DNA from: Annona cherimola
Taxonomy: Eukaryota; Streptophyta; Magnoliopsida; Magnoliales; Annonaceae
Length of the DNA stretch: 64,000 nt
Direction of reading: 5' to 3'
Assembly: GCA_030490835.1 (NCBI GenBank)
Contig: CM059971.1
Location: forward strand, 49,586,012 to 49,650,011
The notes under the pieces were generated by a model, which was given only the letters and a program-made list of their open reading frames with translations, searched no databases and was not told the DNA's origin. Of this stretch, positions 35,367 to 47,500 are shown one piece after another. Position 1 is the stretch's first letter, and every line of letters begins with the position of its first letter. Made by a program: the position numbers and the translations under genes.

Positions 35367-35382
35367 GTGGTAGACATCTTTG

Positions 35383-35759
35383 GACCGCGATTTAGGGTGC
35401 ATTAACCCATTTTTTATTTTTTTTGAAAATTTTTTTATACAAGTGTTAATCTAAGTGTATTTAACATGTGTATCAATTTTTACCATTTTTGGAGTATTTT
35501 AGATATTTATTTTTTATTTTTAAAAATCAGTGGCATTTTAGGTAATTTAAATAGCTAAAATGTCACTGATTTTCAAAAAATTAAAAATAAATATCTAGAA
35601 TACTCTAAAAATGGTAAAAATTGATACACATGTTAAATACACTTAGATTAACACTTGTATAAAAAATTTCAAAAAAAATATAAAAAATGGGTTAAAATGG
35701 GTTTAATGCACCCAGGTGCACTGAAGCTCAGCGCACCCGGGTGCATTAAATCGTGATTC
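35383..35759. mobile_element. Hairpin MITE, Mutator-like, copy 1
   Basis: A 377-bp sequence that folds on itself: the left arm (ATTAACCCATTTTTTATTTT, then TTTACCATTTTTGGAGTATT) is the reverse complement of the right arm. Flanked by GACATCTTTG on both sides (35373-35382, 35760-35769), a 9-10 bp target duplication as made by Mutator-like transposases. The right end keeps GCACCCGGGTGC palindromes that the left end has partly lost. It sits 16 bp outside the end of LTR copy D. Confidence 0.88.
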
Positions 35760-35769
35760 GACATCTTTG

Positions 35770-36772
35770 TGCTTTGAATTACATTCTCACTTCGTTCCTA
35801 ATCACTTCCTTTTACATCAACTATGGTTACAAATTTAGAACTTGCTGCCTCTGTATAAGGAATGTCTAAAACTTATGAGCTTCTAAATGGAAAATATAAT
35901 TCTTTGACTGAAAAATTTGAAACCTTATCCCAAAAACAAGAACGGGTCCATTTCTATGTAACCATAACCAGGTTACATAAAAGTCTTTCTATGTGACCCC
36001 TTAAATTTTAAGATTTTGATGCTTGATAGAAAATTCAATTCATTCATTGTATTTAACATTATTTGTTTAGTTGCAAGACCAAGTTTCATCCAAATTTAAT
36101 GTGCATAGGCTATATTTGCTTACGAATAGTTACAATCAGGTATAAATTAGGAAAAATGCATATATTCATTCACAAATATATTAGAATGTATTAAGACTTT
36201 ATAGAATCATTTATCCATACAGTAATGATATTTTAGACGATTTAGACGTTGAATATACTACTTAAAAATTGATACTTAACCTTGAACCATTTTATTACGT
36301 TAATTTTATATGTTGTAGATGGAGCCCATATACAGTGATATTAAATAAATAAAACAATTTTCATGATAATATAAGTAATGCTAAACATAATAAATTGAAT
36401 GAATTTTTCATTAACCATCTAGATGTTGAAAATGGATTATGTTACACAGAAAAGGGGTTTCACAGAAGCATCCTCATAACAAGAAAATCTTTCTAATAAA
36501 GTATTCCATATAAAGCATGACATTTAAGAATTAAACGAACAATTTCAACTCCAGATAACAGCCCAAATCGAAGCCACTTTAAAGTAAATAGATAAGCAAC
36601 CTTTGAAGAAATTTTTGTCCCAAAATCTCATATAAGCACTTCTACTAACATGGGACAAAACCTAAGTCCAAAAGGTTCACATCACCGACACATTGGTATT
36701 CTTTCAACACTAAGTGCACTTAGGGAATATCATCAGTTTTTAAATGTGGATAGAAAAATATCAATTAAAAAC
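35770..36772 (+). other. Degenerate retroelement-like DNA without a readable gene
   Basis: AT-rich sequence upstream of the duplicated Gypsy relic. Short phrases suggest decayed gag/pol, but I could not place any motif with confidence. No host gene seen. Confidence 0.4.
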
Positions 36773-39112
36773 CTAAAAAGTTTCCATAATTAACAAACAC
36801 ACCGAAATGAGTTTTTGAAACAAACTATAATTCCTAGATAGGTATTCGTCGGCCACAAGAAAAACTTGTCTTTGAAATTATGCCCATCCTTGGGGGATGA
36901 TGATATCACTAGGAAAATTAAAGTGGATTCCTTAGAGTAATTAGGTGATCTTAATCTAGAATTAGTGGACGAACAAGATTAATTCGAAAATGTCAATGTC
37001 ATGAGATGCGTCTTGCCCACACTTGATTGTAGAAATAATTGGAGGTGAAATACTATTTTTCATGCATTTTTTATGTTTAGTTTTAATCAAAATTGCAAAT
37101 TACGTTGATCAAATTTGATATGGTGTCCTTCCGATGGATGTAGCTCATGTTTTACTTAATCATCCTTAACTATTTGATATGAAGGTTATACACTATAGAA
37201 AATCAAAAACATATCTTATTAAACAAGATGAGAAATCAATTCTTTTGAAATCAGTTAAACCATCAAAAAAAAAGAGAATGCAAAAAAAAAATCATTAAAT
37301 CCGCAAAAAGACCTTAAAAATTTTTTAAAAAGAGAAAAAAGATGATGGTGACATATTGATGTTGGTCGGAAATTCGACGTTTAGAATCTTTATAGGTGAG
37401 CTTGTTGTTTAATCCCATAAAATTACTAATCTCTTCAAGGGATTTAAGGATGTAACCCTAGTTAAGGATAGATTCTATTAGCCTTCCGTCAAAAGGCTAT
37501 ATGTCGGACTTGTCAGTTGGCAAAGGCAAAAACGCAAAACACAGGGTAATATACACTTTTACTAGTACCACATACTCCTTAGAAAGACATTAGTATAAAT
37601 TTCATTCTCAATTTGCCTAGGACTCCTAAAAGGTATAATTCTATTCTTATTGTAGTTGATCGATTCTCAAAAATGTTTCATTTTCTACCTTCTTGCAAAA
37701 CCACCGATGCTTCCTATGTGGAAAAATTATTTCTCAAAGAGATTGTTAGACTTCATGGGTTACCTTCTACCATTGTATCGAACAAGGATGTCCATTTCGT
37801 GTGTTATTTTTGAAAAACTTTGTGAAAACTTTCTAGTACTAAACTGAAATTTTCTTCTATCTTTCATCCACAGACTGATAGTCAATCCGAGATTGTTAAT
37901 CAAAATTTAGGAGATTTGCGTAGGTGTTTGGTAAGTGAGCTAAAAAGTTTTCATAATTAACAAACACGCCGAAATGAGTTTTTGAAACAAACTATAATTC
38001 CTAGATAGGTATTCGTCGGCCACAAGAAAAACTTGTCTTTGAAATTATGCCCATCCTTGGGGGATGATGATATCACTAGGAAAATTAAAGTGGATTCCTT
38101 AGAGTAATTAGGTGATCTTAATCTAGAATTAGTGGACGAACAAGATTAATTCGAAAATGTCAATGTCATGAGATGCGTCTTGCCCACACTTGATTGTAGA
38201 AATAATTGGAGGTGAAATACTATTTTTCATGCATTTTTTATGTTTAGTTTTAATCAAAATTGCAAATTACGTTGATCAAATTTGATATGGTGTCCTTCCG
38301 ATGGATGTAGCTCATGTTTTACTTAATCATCCTTAACTATTTGATATGAAGGTTATACACTATAGAAAATCAAAAACATATCTTATTAAACAAGATGAGA
38401 AATCAATTCTTTTGAAATCAGTTAAACCATCAAAAAAAAAGAGAATGCAAAAAAAAAATCATTAAATCCGCAAAAAGACCTTAAAAATTTTTTAAAAAGA
38501 GAAAAAAGATGATGGTGACATATTGATGTTGGTCGGAAATTCGACGTTTAGAATCTTTATAGGTGAGCTTGTTGTTTAATCCCATAAAATTACTAATCTC
38601 TTCAAGGGATTTAAGGATGTAACCCTAGTTAAGGATAGATTCTATTAGCCTTCCGTCAAAAGGCTATATGTCGGACTTGTCAGTTGGCAAAGGCAAAAAC
38701 GCAAAACACAGGGTAATATACACTTTTACTAGTACCACATACTCCTTAGAAAGACATTAGTATAAATTTCATTCTCAATTTGCCTAGGACTCCTAAAAGG
38801 TATAATTCTATTCTTATTGTAGTTGATCGATTCTCAAAAATGTTTCATTTTCTACCTTCTCGCAAAACCACCGATGCTTCCGATGTGGCAAAATTATTTC
38901 TCAAAGAGATTGTTAGACTTCTTGGGTTACCTTCTACCATTGTATCGAACAAGGATGTCCGTTTTGTGTGTTATTTTTGAAAAACTTTGTGAAAACTTTC
39001 TAGTACTAAACTGAAATTTTCTTCTGTCTTTCATCCACAGACTAATAGTCAATCCGAGATTGTTAATCAAAATTTAGGAGATTTGCGTAGGTGTTTGGTA
39101 AGTGAGCACATA
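36773..39112 (+). repeat. 1167-bp tandem duplication within a Gypsy relic
   Basis: Unit 1 (about 36773-37938) and unit 2 (about 37939-39105) are almost identical, with about ten differences by eye. Both breakpoints fall in a CTAAAAAGTTT sequence, so duplication by short-homology recombination is likely. Each unit carries the same protease-to-integrase remnants. Confidence 0.9.
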
Positions 39113-40350
39113 AGAACTTGAGACTCAATTTTACCTATTGCAGAGTTTGCCTATAACAGTTTCATAGATCTACAGGAAAGTTTTCATTTGAGATTATCCA
39201 AGGTTATGTTTCTCGTACCCCCATTGATCTTATTCATCTCTGCTTCTGCTGATTCATTTGCACAACATATTCATGATGTTCATACTACTATAAGAAGAAA
39301 AATTACACTTAGTAATTACGCTTATAAGATGACAGCAAATACTCATCATAGGCATTATGAATTTAATGAAAGCTATTATGATATGGCTTCTGTACGACCT
39401 GAATAATTTCCAAAAAATCCTTTTAAAAAGTTCCATGCACAAGTCAATGATCCTTTCCAAATTCTTCAAAAGATTTGACCAAATACATACATTCTTAACT
39501 TACCTACAAATATAAGAATTAGTTCAACATTCAGTACAAAAGATTTAATACCCTACAGAGGCACCTTCGAGCCTTCTCAATTGCCTGCAAATATATCAAA
39601 TCACGAGCTTCATCATCTAATCCTATACCAATTCTACCTCAAACTCCGTTTGCATCTCCAAACCAAATTGAAAGAATTCTCCAAGATGAAATTATTACTT
39701 TTCCCTCAATGGAATATCATAGATATCTCGTTTAATGGAAGAACAAACCACATGTCAATGCCACTTAAATATCTTGACATAAACTTCAACATTTAAATCC
39801 AAATTTACTTAAGTGTTATCATCAAGGAGCCCGATCGTATGCACCCGGGTGCATTCAGCCTCAGTGCACCCGGGTGCACTACACCTATTTTTTTTTATTT
39901 TTTTTGAAAATTTTTTCATGAAGCTGTTAATATAAGTTTATTTAACATATGTATCAATTTTTACTATTTTTGGAGATTTTTAGATATTTTTTTTAGATTT
40001 TTAAAAATCAGTGGCATTTTCCGTAATTTAAAATTACCGAAAATGTCATTGATTTTTAAAAATCTAAAAAAAATATCTAAAAGTCTCCAAAAATAGTAAA
40101 AATTGATACATATGTTAAATAAACCTAGATTAACCATTGTATGAAAAAAATTTCAAAAAAAAATAAAAAAAAATAGGTGCAGTGCACCCGGGTGCACTGA
40201 GGCTGAATGCACCCGGGTGCATACGATTGGGTTCCTATCATCAACATAACTCTCCAGAGGTGAGTTCTTTTCACCGGTGAGAATTGCTAGAGATTATATT
40301 GACATGCACCCACTTCGTACTTATTCGAGGCGCAATCATAGATATTAGGT
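36830..40350 (+). pseudogene. Ty3/Gypsy pol relic (chromovirus-like)
   Basis: Protease-side remnant PMDVAHVLLNHP near 37133 (and 38300). Integrase remnants NLPRTPKRYNSILIVVDRFS, KMFHFLPSCKTTDAS, GLPSTIVSNKDV (37604-37800 and 38771-38967), FHPQTNSQSEIVNQN near 39030, and a C-terminal region resembling the chromodomain linker (TFPQWNIIDISFNGRTNH) near 39695. RT and RNase H are missing between protease and integrase. Frameshifts are numerous. The hairpin MITE at 39826 landed in its 3' part. Confidence 0.75.
39826..40235. mobile_element. Hairpin MITE, Mutator-like, copy 2
   Basis: 410 bp, nearly perfect inverted repeat over its whole length, flanked by an exact 9-bp duplication TATCATCAA (39817-39825, 40236-40244). 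Each arm carries two 16-bp perfect palindromes, ATGCACCCGGGTGCAT and GTGCACCCGGGTGCAC. The centre has a TTTTTAAAAATC stem. No coding capacity. Confidence 0.92.
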
Positions 40351-41533
40351 TTTTTATGAATAATTTAGATTATTGGATTTTTATTTTTTAGTTATCTCTT
40401 TGTATGCAAGTTTACTTTTAGAGCAAATTTGCAAATTGCGTAGAGTTATGCCTTCTTATTGCTTAAGTAACCTTTCGGTAAATAAAGTTACATAGGATTT
40501 ATATAAGATAATTTATTTCGATAATTGATCTGAAATTCTACTTTCGATAATTGATCTGAAATTCTACTTTTCCTAAAATTCTCCTCTTCTTCAACCATAA
40601 TTCTTCTAGTTCTTTTCCCTTTCTTCCCTCCTTTTTTCCCCTTAAGAAGATCCTTCATCTTTCTTTTTTCTTCTCCTCTACTCATCCTACATCGTTTTAC
40701 CAAGTATTTAACATTATTTATATTATCATAGAAACATTTTCATTTGTATTGTATCACTACACATGGCACCATCTACAAATGTGTAAAATTAACATGCTAA
40801 AAGATCGATAAATTTGGAAAGAGATTAGCAGGCATAAAATATAAGCATAGGGTCTAGTTTTCTTCTTTTCTTTTCTTTTTTACTTTTTCAGCAAAGCTAG
40901 AAATAAACCACTAGTTTTTTTTTTAATAACACAAATAAACCACTTTGAGAGCGTATGCAATCTGCAAATAAAATGGCAGGGGTCCATGCCAAGAAAAATC
41001 AACATAAGAATCTGTACATTTGTTTCTTCTAGCTCTGCAAGATGGATCTCACTAAAATAATTGTAATGAGCATTCCCGTGGGGATTCACCACTTCTTCAC
41101 GTTACAAGTACATTTGGATTTGATACTGGTGAAGAATATCTAATGATTTTGTCTTTAAAGTATCAATGTTTCTGCCTCCTCCTACCAGAAGAATCTTACC
41201 GTTGGATAGATTTATCCTTTCAACACCATTTCTAACAAACTATTAATCATCCAAGAAGAGACAAGCAAACAGCAAGATTCTGGAGCCAGAGGAATTCTAA
41301 AACTATCTCTACAGAGAAGTTGATAACCATTGGCAATTGTGTGGCAGCCCACACAAGTAACCAGCCACATGTCGATAACCAAATATTCCATAATCAGTAC
41401 TATGGAGAAAAACATGGCACAAAATGAACAAAACCTTCATTTGTACCAAAAGACATTGCTTTCAATGTGATTTTCGAGCTTCTCCAACTGTTCCATAAGC
41501 TGCTGCTCCTACTACAACAAGGCCTCACAAATT
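40245..41533. other. Intergenic region and 3' flank of the PRPP synthetase gene
   Basis: 40245-40350 is the tail of the Gypsy relic. The rest is AT-rich with no gene motif. 40500-40562 holds a 32-bp direct repeat (GATAATTGATCTGAAATTCTACTTT). The 3' untranslated region of the minus-strand gene probably lies within 41200-41533, but no polyadenylation site can be fixed. Confidence 0.45.
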
Positions 41534-44500
41534 TTAAATTTGAAGGGCATCTGCTATAGATCCAGCTAGACTGAGCACTTCAAAGGGAGCCCTCCCAGCA
41601 AGTGCCTTCACAGTGATAGCACAGGAATCTGTTATCCAAAAGTATTCGAAGCTCTTTTCTGCACCTTCTGAAATAAGTAAAAAGGAAAATTAGAATCTAT
41701 GGTCCACCTATTTTAAGTGAGTTTCAATACGTACGTATGTATTAGATCATAATCTTTTAAATGCACAATAGACAACAATTTTGTGTTCACCTGAGTTTTC
41801 GTGCGTGAACCGCTCCCATGATCGTTTAGGAAACACAGCGTGGGTGACATAAGCGCTTACCTTTGCAGCACCATTAGCAGCTAAAACTTTCTGAAAAATG
41901 AAAAAGCAACTGACGATGAAGGATGACAGCTGGGTGACATAAGCGCTTACCTTTGCAGCACCATTAGCAGCTAAAACTTTCTGAAAAATGAAAAAGCAAC
42001 TGACGATGAGTCCCACAAAAGTTTTTTTTTTTTTTTCCAAAACTTTAATGATCATAGACATTAGAACAGTAACAGAAAACTTCAAACTCAGGGTGTGCTT
42101 GGAAAATGATAAAACTTTTGAATGAAAAGTTTTCAGTGTAAAAGTTGTTAAATTGATAGAAGATGATGTGATATGATAGAGGTAATGATGAGGTGTAAAG
42201 AGAATAAAATTAAAATAGATAAGATAGTTGTACGGGTAGTTATATAAAAATGATTAAAAAATAAAATAATTGCATAGGACGATGTAAAGAAATAATTTCA
42301 AAATAGAGTAATTATGGAGAATGAGAAGTTTTAAATTGAAAAGTTTTTGTTAAAAACAAACATACCCTCAATCATTGCTCCTCTTTCCCTTCTCTCCGCT
42401 ACCTTGCACAATCTTGGAGAAAATAAGGTTATTCAAACAAGGAGAAATAGTACTAACCTGACACTCAATAAGTGTGCCACCTGACTGCACCAGATCATCA
42501 ACAATGACAACATGACGCCCTGCAGGATTACCCTCCTTAAGACGAACAATTCTTTTGTCACCTTCACGAACTTTATTGCATACAACCTGCCATGGCACCC
42601 TCCATTAGTAAGCCAGATGATAAAGCAACTGAAAAAAATATAAAATGCTGAATGTCCTTGAAATATCTAACCATTGGAAAATGCTGCAACTGCTTGTAGA
42701 ATCTCTTCCATGCTCCATCATCAGGAAATGCCACACATACCTGAAAGAAGCATTTAGATGCAAATTGCAAGACAGAATTATGAATCCAGATCTAATACAA
42801 AATCATGGTAAACAACAACATTTGTTGGACAGAATCACTAGCAAAAATGCATTTGCCTAACAAGAGCCATGCCCATTTTAGGACAAGTCTCCCAGCCCCT
42901 CTACAAATTAAGCCAAGGGTACCAAAGACAAAAAAAGAAAAAAGGGAAAATTTGCAGTACTCACATTGTCAGCATCCGGAAGCTCCTGAAGGCGCTTTTT
43001 TAGCAATGGGATGCCAGTTTCAAAGCAAGGCAAAACATGATCTCCAAAGTAAAATCTTTCCTGCGTAAATCACACAGAGATAAGGTACTTTACAGGATGA
43101 TCAAGGAATTATTTCATAATCATCACCAACAGAATAGCCTATATCATAATAACCTTATAAATACTTGTTCGGTTAAATAAAACATGTAATTTTAGTCCCT
43201 TCAAGATAATTAAAAGATTGTACAATTTTTCTCAACATGTTCATTAAGAATTTTCTGCATTTAGTAAAGAAATTAAATGTCAAATATACAATTTAAAATT
43301 TCTAAGTATGAAAATAGGAGAATGTGAGAGCAAGAACTTAATTTAGGGTTCCTCAATAGCATAGCAAGCAAAAATGAGGTAACAAGATTAATTTAAGTTT
43401 TCTTAAATTGCCTAATGCAGAAATTACAAATGATATAGATGGAAATATAATCCAACCTTCATTTATTATTATAATGAATAACAACTAAAATAAAAAATAA
43501 AAAACAAATAGTTCGATATTTCTTAAGTTAGATTTTTTTTAGTAAAAGGTTTATGCAAAATAAAATAAAATATAAGATAATTTGCAAATATGCCCATATA
43601 GTTTGGCCATAATTGAAGCTACGCCCACATAGTTTCAGAAATTGCAAATAACTCCCACATAATTTAACTATAGTTGCAAAGATACCCATGTCATCACAAG
43701 TCCATCATTTTGCCACAACGGCATGGATATATTTGCAAATATATGCAAACTATGTAGTATATTTGCAATTTCTGAAATTGTGGGTACATTTGTAATTATT
43801 GTCAAACTATATGGGTGTATTTGCAAATTACCTTAAAATATACTACAATGTAGAGGAAGGCCAAGAAAGAAAAACAACCACACCTTTACGAATTTCTGTT
43901 ACTCAAGCCATTACACTCATAATTATTATATATAAACTTATTAACACCAATAGTGATGAATATTGATTTTGTTCAAAATGTTTATTCACAAGGGAGCAAT
44001 TTCAATATTTATAAGGGAGGAAGAAGTTATTTCTTATGCTAATGTAAGAAGTGTTTTTGAAAATTGGGAGGGGCAATTATCCACCATCAGCCACTGATAT
44101 AATAGCATTTTCTGCACAGATAACCTATTTAGCATGACATCAATTCGATACTCCTAAAAATCCCAGAAGAATCAGTGTTAAGTTCTCTAGAATACTTTTA
44201 ATCAAAAAAAAAAGTTCTCTAGAATACTAATAGAAAAATGAAAATGGACTGTATAGGTATTTACTTGATGTTGTATTGTCAGCAGTTACAGGATTAATTG
44301 TGATAATCTGCACTAAAATATGAAGAGATGACTGTGACAACATCTGCAGAGTATGATTGATATGCTTCTAGTGAGAAATTGGGCTGCAATGTAACCGACC
44401 AGAAATGAATTGGTGAACTATGGAATTTCCTAAAACTATATGGTAAGCTAATATTCAACTAAATGATTGTAAAGGTAAACTTGATAGCCTAGGCTTTGGC

Positions 44501-47500
44501 AATCAGCTAAGCAGTGCAGAAATTTGAACCACGTGCTGGAAGGCCAAATTCAAATTTTATTTTCCTAGGCGTAGGTGAGGGTCATTGCTAGCCTTAACAT
44601 GAATGTTTCAAGAAAAAGATACGAAGAACCCAAAAAATAATAATAAAAACAAAAACAAAAACAAAAACAAAAACAAAAAAACAAAAACAAAAAAACAAAA
44701 ACAAAAAAACAAAACAAAACAAAACAAAAAACAAAATAAAAATTTTCTTTGTAGAAATAAATCTTCAAGAAGCTGAAGAATCTCTTTCTAAATTCAGGTA
44801 GGTCAAAAACTTGCCTCATGTATCTGTGTGGTCTAGGACATTTCAGAATATCTGAAGTATATCCTCATAACCATGACATACTGGCAGAATAGCAAATTTA
44901 GGATATCAACATATTTCAATAACATCCTGCCTTCTTCAACATGGACACGCTAGACCAGACTATTTTTCCTATGGACTCTGGAGGCCTCATTTTTTTCAAG
45001 GATGAAAAAAAGAGAGGTAATGAACTCAAGGTCCTTAATTCTTCTTTATTTGCATATGCTACTAGTTGTGATTGCTAATGAGTTGATCAACATCAAAATC
45101 TATTTCCTATCTCGAGAAGGTTAGCTACATGAATTTTGTCGCATCATTCTTGTCTATCTTGAGTTAAACTGTTCATATCTTTCCTGATAACCCTAAACTA
45201 TATTGTTTTTGGCATTTCTCTAGTTTTCTTATAACCTTCTATTTTGATAAATTTATTTCCCATAACAGACACTATCACAACTTGGGACATGAAAGCTTCC
45301 ACTATATGGGCCTAATTATGACATCACCCACAGCCAACCTTTTTGCCTGGCCCTTATGAACTTCAATACTAGGCTAGTTTAACCCCCACTATTAGCCCAG
45401 TCCTCAATGAGCTTCACTACTACACTTAGGTATTATTCCTTGGCCCAATACTCTAGAGTTAACATATTTATAGTCACCTCTACTTGAACTCAAAACCGGG
45501 TTTTGTTGCTTTTGAAATCACATGAAGGTTTGGCTAGTAGCGGGGTTAAGCTAGAGTCTAGCAGTTTAGCTATGGGTGAGATATCATGGTTAAGCCCGAG
45601 TAGGAGAAAATCTCATATCCCCAAGGGGTGTGACAAAAAAATAATGCACCTTTTTATGTCAAACCCCAAGTAAAAGCTTCTATACTTATGCTTAGTCAAT
45701 GATATTACCCAGGACTAAATCTCTAGCTCAATCTCTCACAGATTTCAATAATAAGCTAACTCAACCCCCTACTACTAGCCACACCCTTCATGGGTTTCAC
45801 TACTGAACTTGATTTACTACTCGATCATTGTCCATCGGCCCAACACTTTAGTTTTAGCATGTTTGAAGCCCAATTGGTGAGAGGTGTGATTTACAAAACC
45901 AACAAAATACTTAGTTTTGGGTTCAAGTGAAGAAAACTGCAAACACATTGACACAAATATCAGGTCAAAGGACAATATCTAAGCAATAGGTTAAGCTTAA
46001 TAGTAAAGTCCATGGAGGGTTGGGCTAGTAATTGGAATTGATGTAGCCTAGTATTGAAGTCCATGGGAGCTAGGCCAAGAAATTTGGCTATAGGTGATGT
46101 CATAGTTAGCTCTAAATGGTAAAAGTTCTCATCTGTCATATCCATTAGGTGCGATAATTACCGTTTTATATCTCAATCTCGCTCACATGTCCAAATTACT
46201 TAGTCCAAACTCTCAAATGGTTATTGATTATTTCTGTCTTTAGGTTCCTTGTTTCATATCTGCTCTTATTAGTTTTGGTAGACTTTATAGTTATTGAGTT
46301 TACCATCATTGAAATCTACTTCTTACTTTAATGAGGTTAGCCACATGGATTTTGTTGTGTCATTGTTCTCGAACTTGAATTATGCCCTCATAAAGCTTAA
46401 GCCCTTTTTCCTATCTTTCCTAATAACCTCAAACTATGTTTTTCAGCCTTTCCCCAGTTTTCTTCTAACATCCTATTGTGATAAATCTATTTCTCCCAAC
46501 AAGTATCATTTTTGGTTTGTCTCACTCACATGGCCAAAATACTTAGTTTGTACTCGATTATCTTATTATCTATTATTCCATCTTTAAGGTTGCTTGCTTT
46601 GTATATTTTCTTAGGGTTTATCCCAAATATAATCACTACAAGTAACCAAAAATCCAAATATACCAGCTTGTTTTCAAAAATGCCAAATATACATATTATG
46701 GTTAATAAATATTCCAAATATATGAATGCCATTAACAGTCTGTCAAGCACAACTTCAGACCAGAAAGCTACTATGGGATTAAATATTAAGCAATATTGTC
46801 ATATTTAAATAACTGAGTATTTCCATTAAGAAATCTCAAAATAATTTGATCTTCACAAATTTTGACCCAAATGATAAGTCTAATAAGTGAAAATTAGCAT
46901 AAAGTTGAGCATGAACCCACTTAGGTTTTTAAAGTAGTGCCAAGTGTAACTTTGGGTTCGGATTCCTTTTTAACTTTGGGTTCAATCCTTTTGAGGGGGT
47001 TTTTCCCAATATTCATTTAGTCCATAAAATAATTATTTTGCTTAATAGTTGATGCTAAATGAGTCCACAATATCATAATTTTTCATCTTAAACAATCACT
47101 TGAAGTGAGGCCAACTTCAACTTTGGGTTATTTTTACTGTTTCAGTTTATCATTTGGGCTAGAATATTTGAAGATTAAGTAATTTGAGGTTTGTTTTCAG
47201 AAAAATCATTTGGTTGTTCAAAAAGATGATCTTATTGCTTAGTATCTAATACTAAAGTACCTTTTCTTATTACAGATAAGTTTCTGTTGTACAGAATAAT
47301 ATAATCTATAACTACATCAGTCTTAATGAACCATCCTCTTTCTTTCAGATACTTAATCCAAGCCCAACACAAAGACCCCACTGTTGAAAAAGATGCACTA
47401 TACCTTTGGGCTATGTTCCCGAATACAAATTTTTTTAAGAGTTTTCAAAACCTTTCATTTCAATAACTTATTAAACAAAGATTAGGTGTTGGATTTCCTA

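Noticed and set aside
44565..44819. Phe/Cys-rich minus-strand frame
   Set aside because: Translation of the CAAAAA simple repeat.
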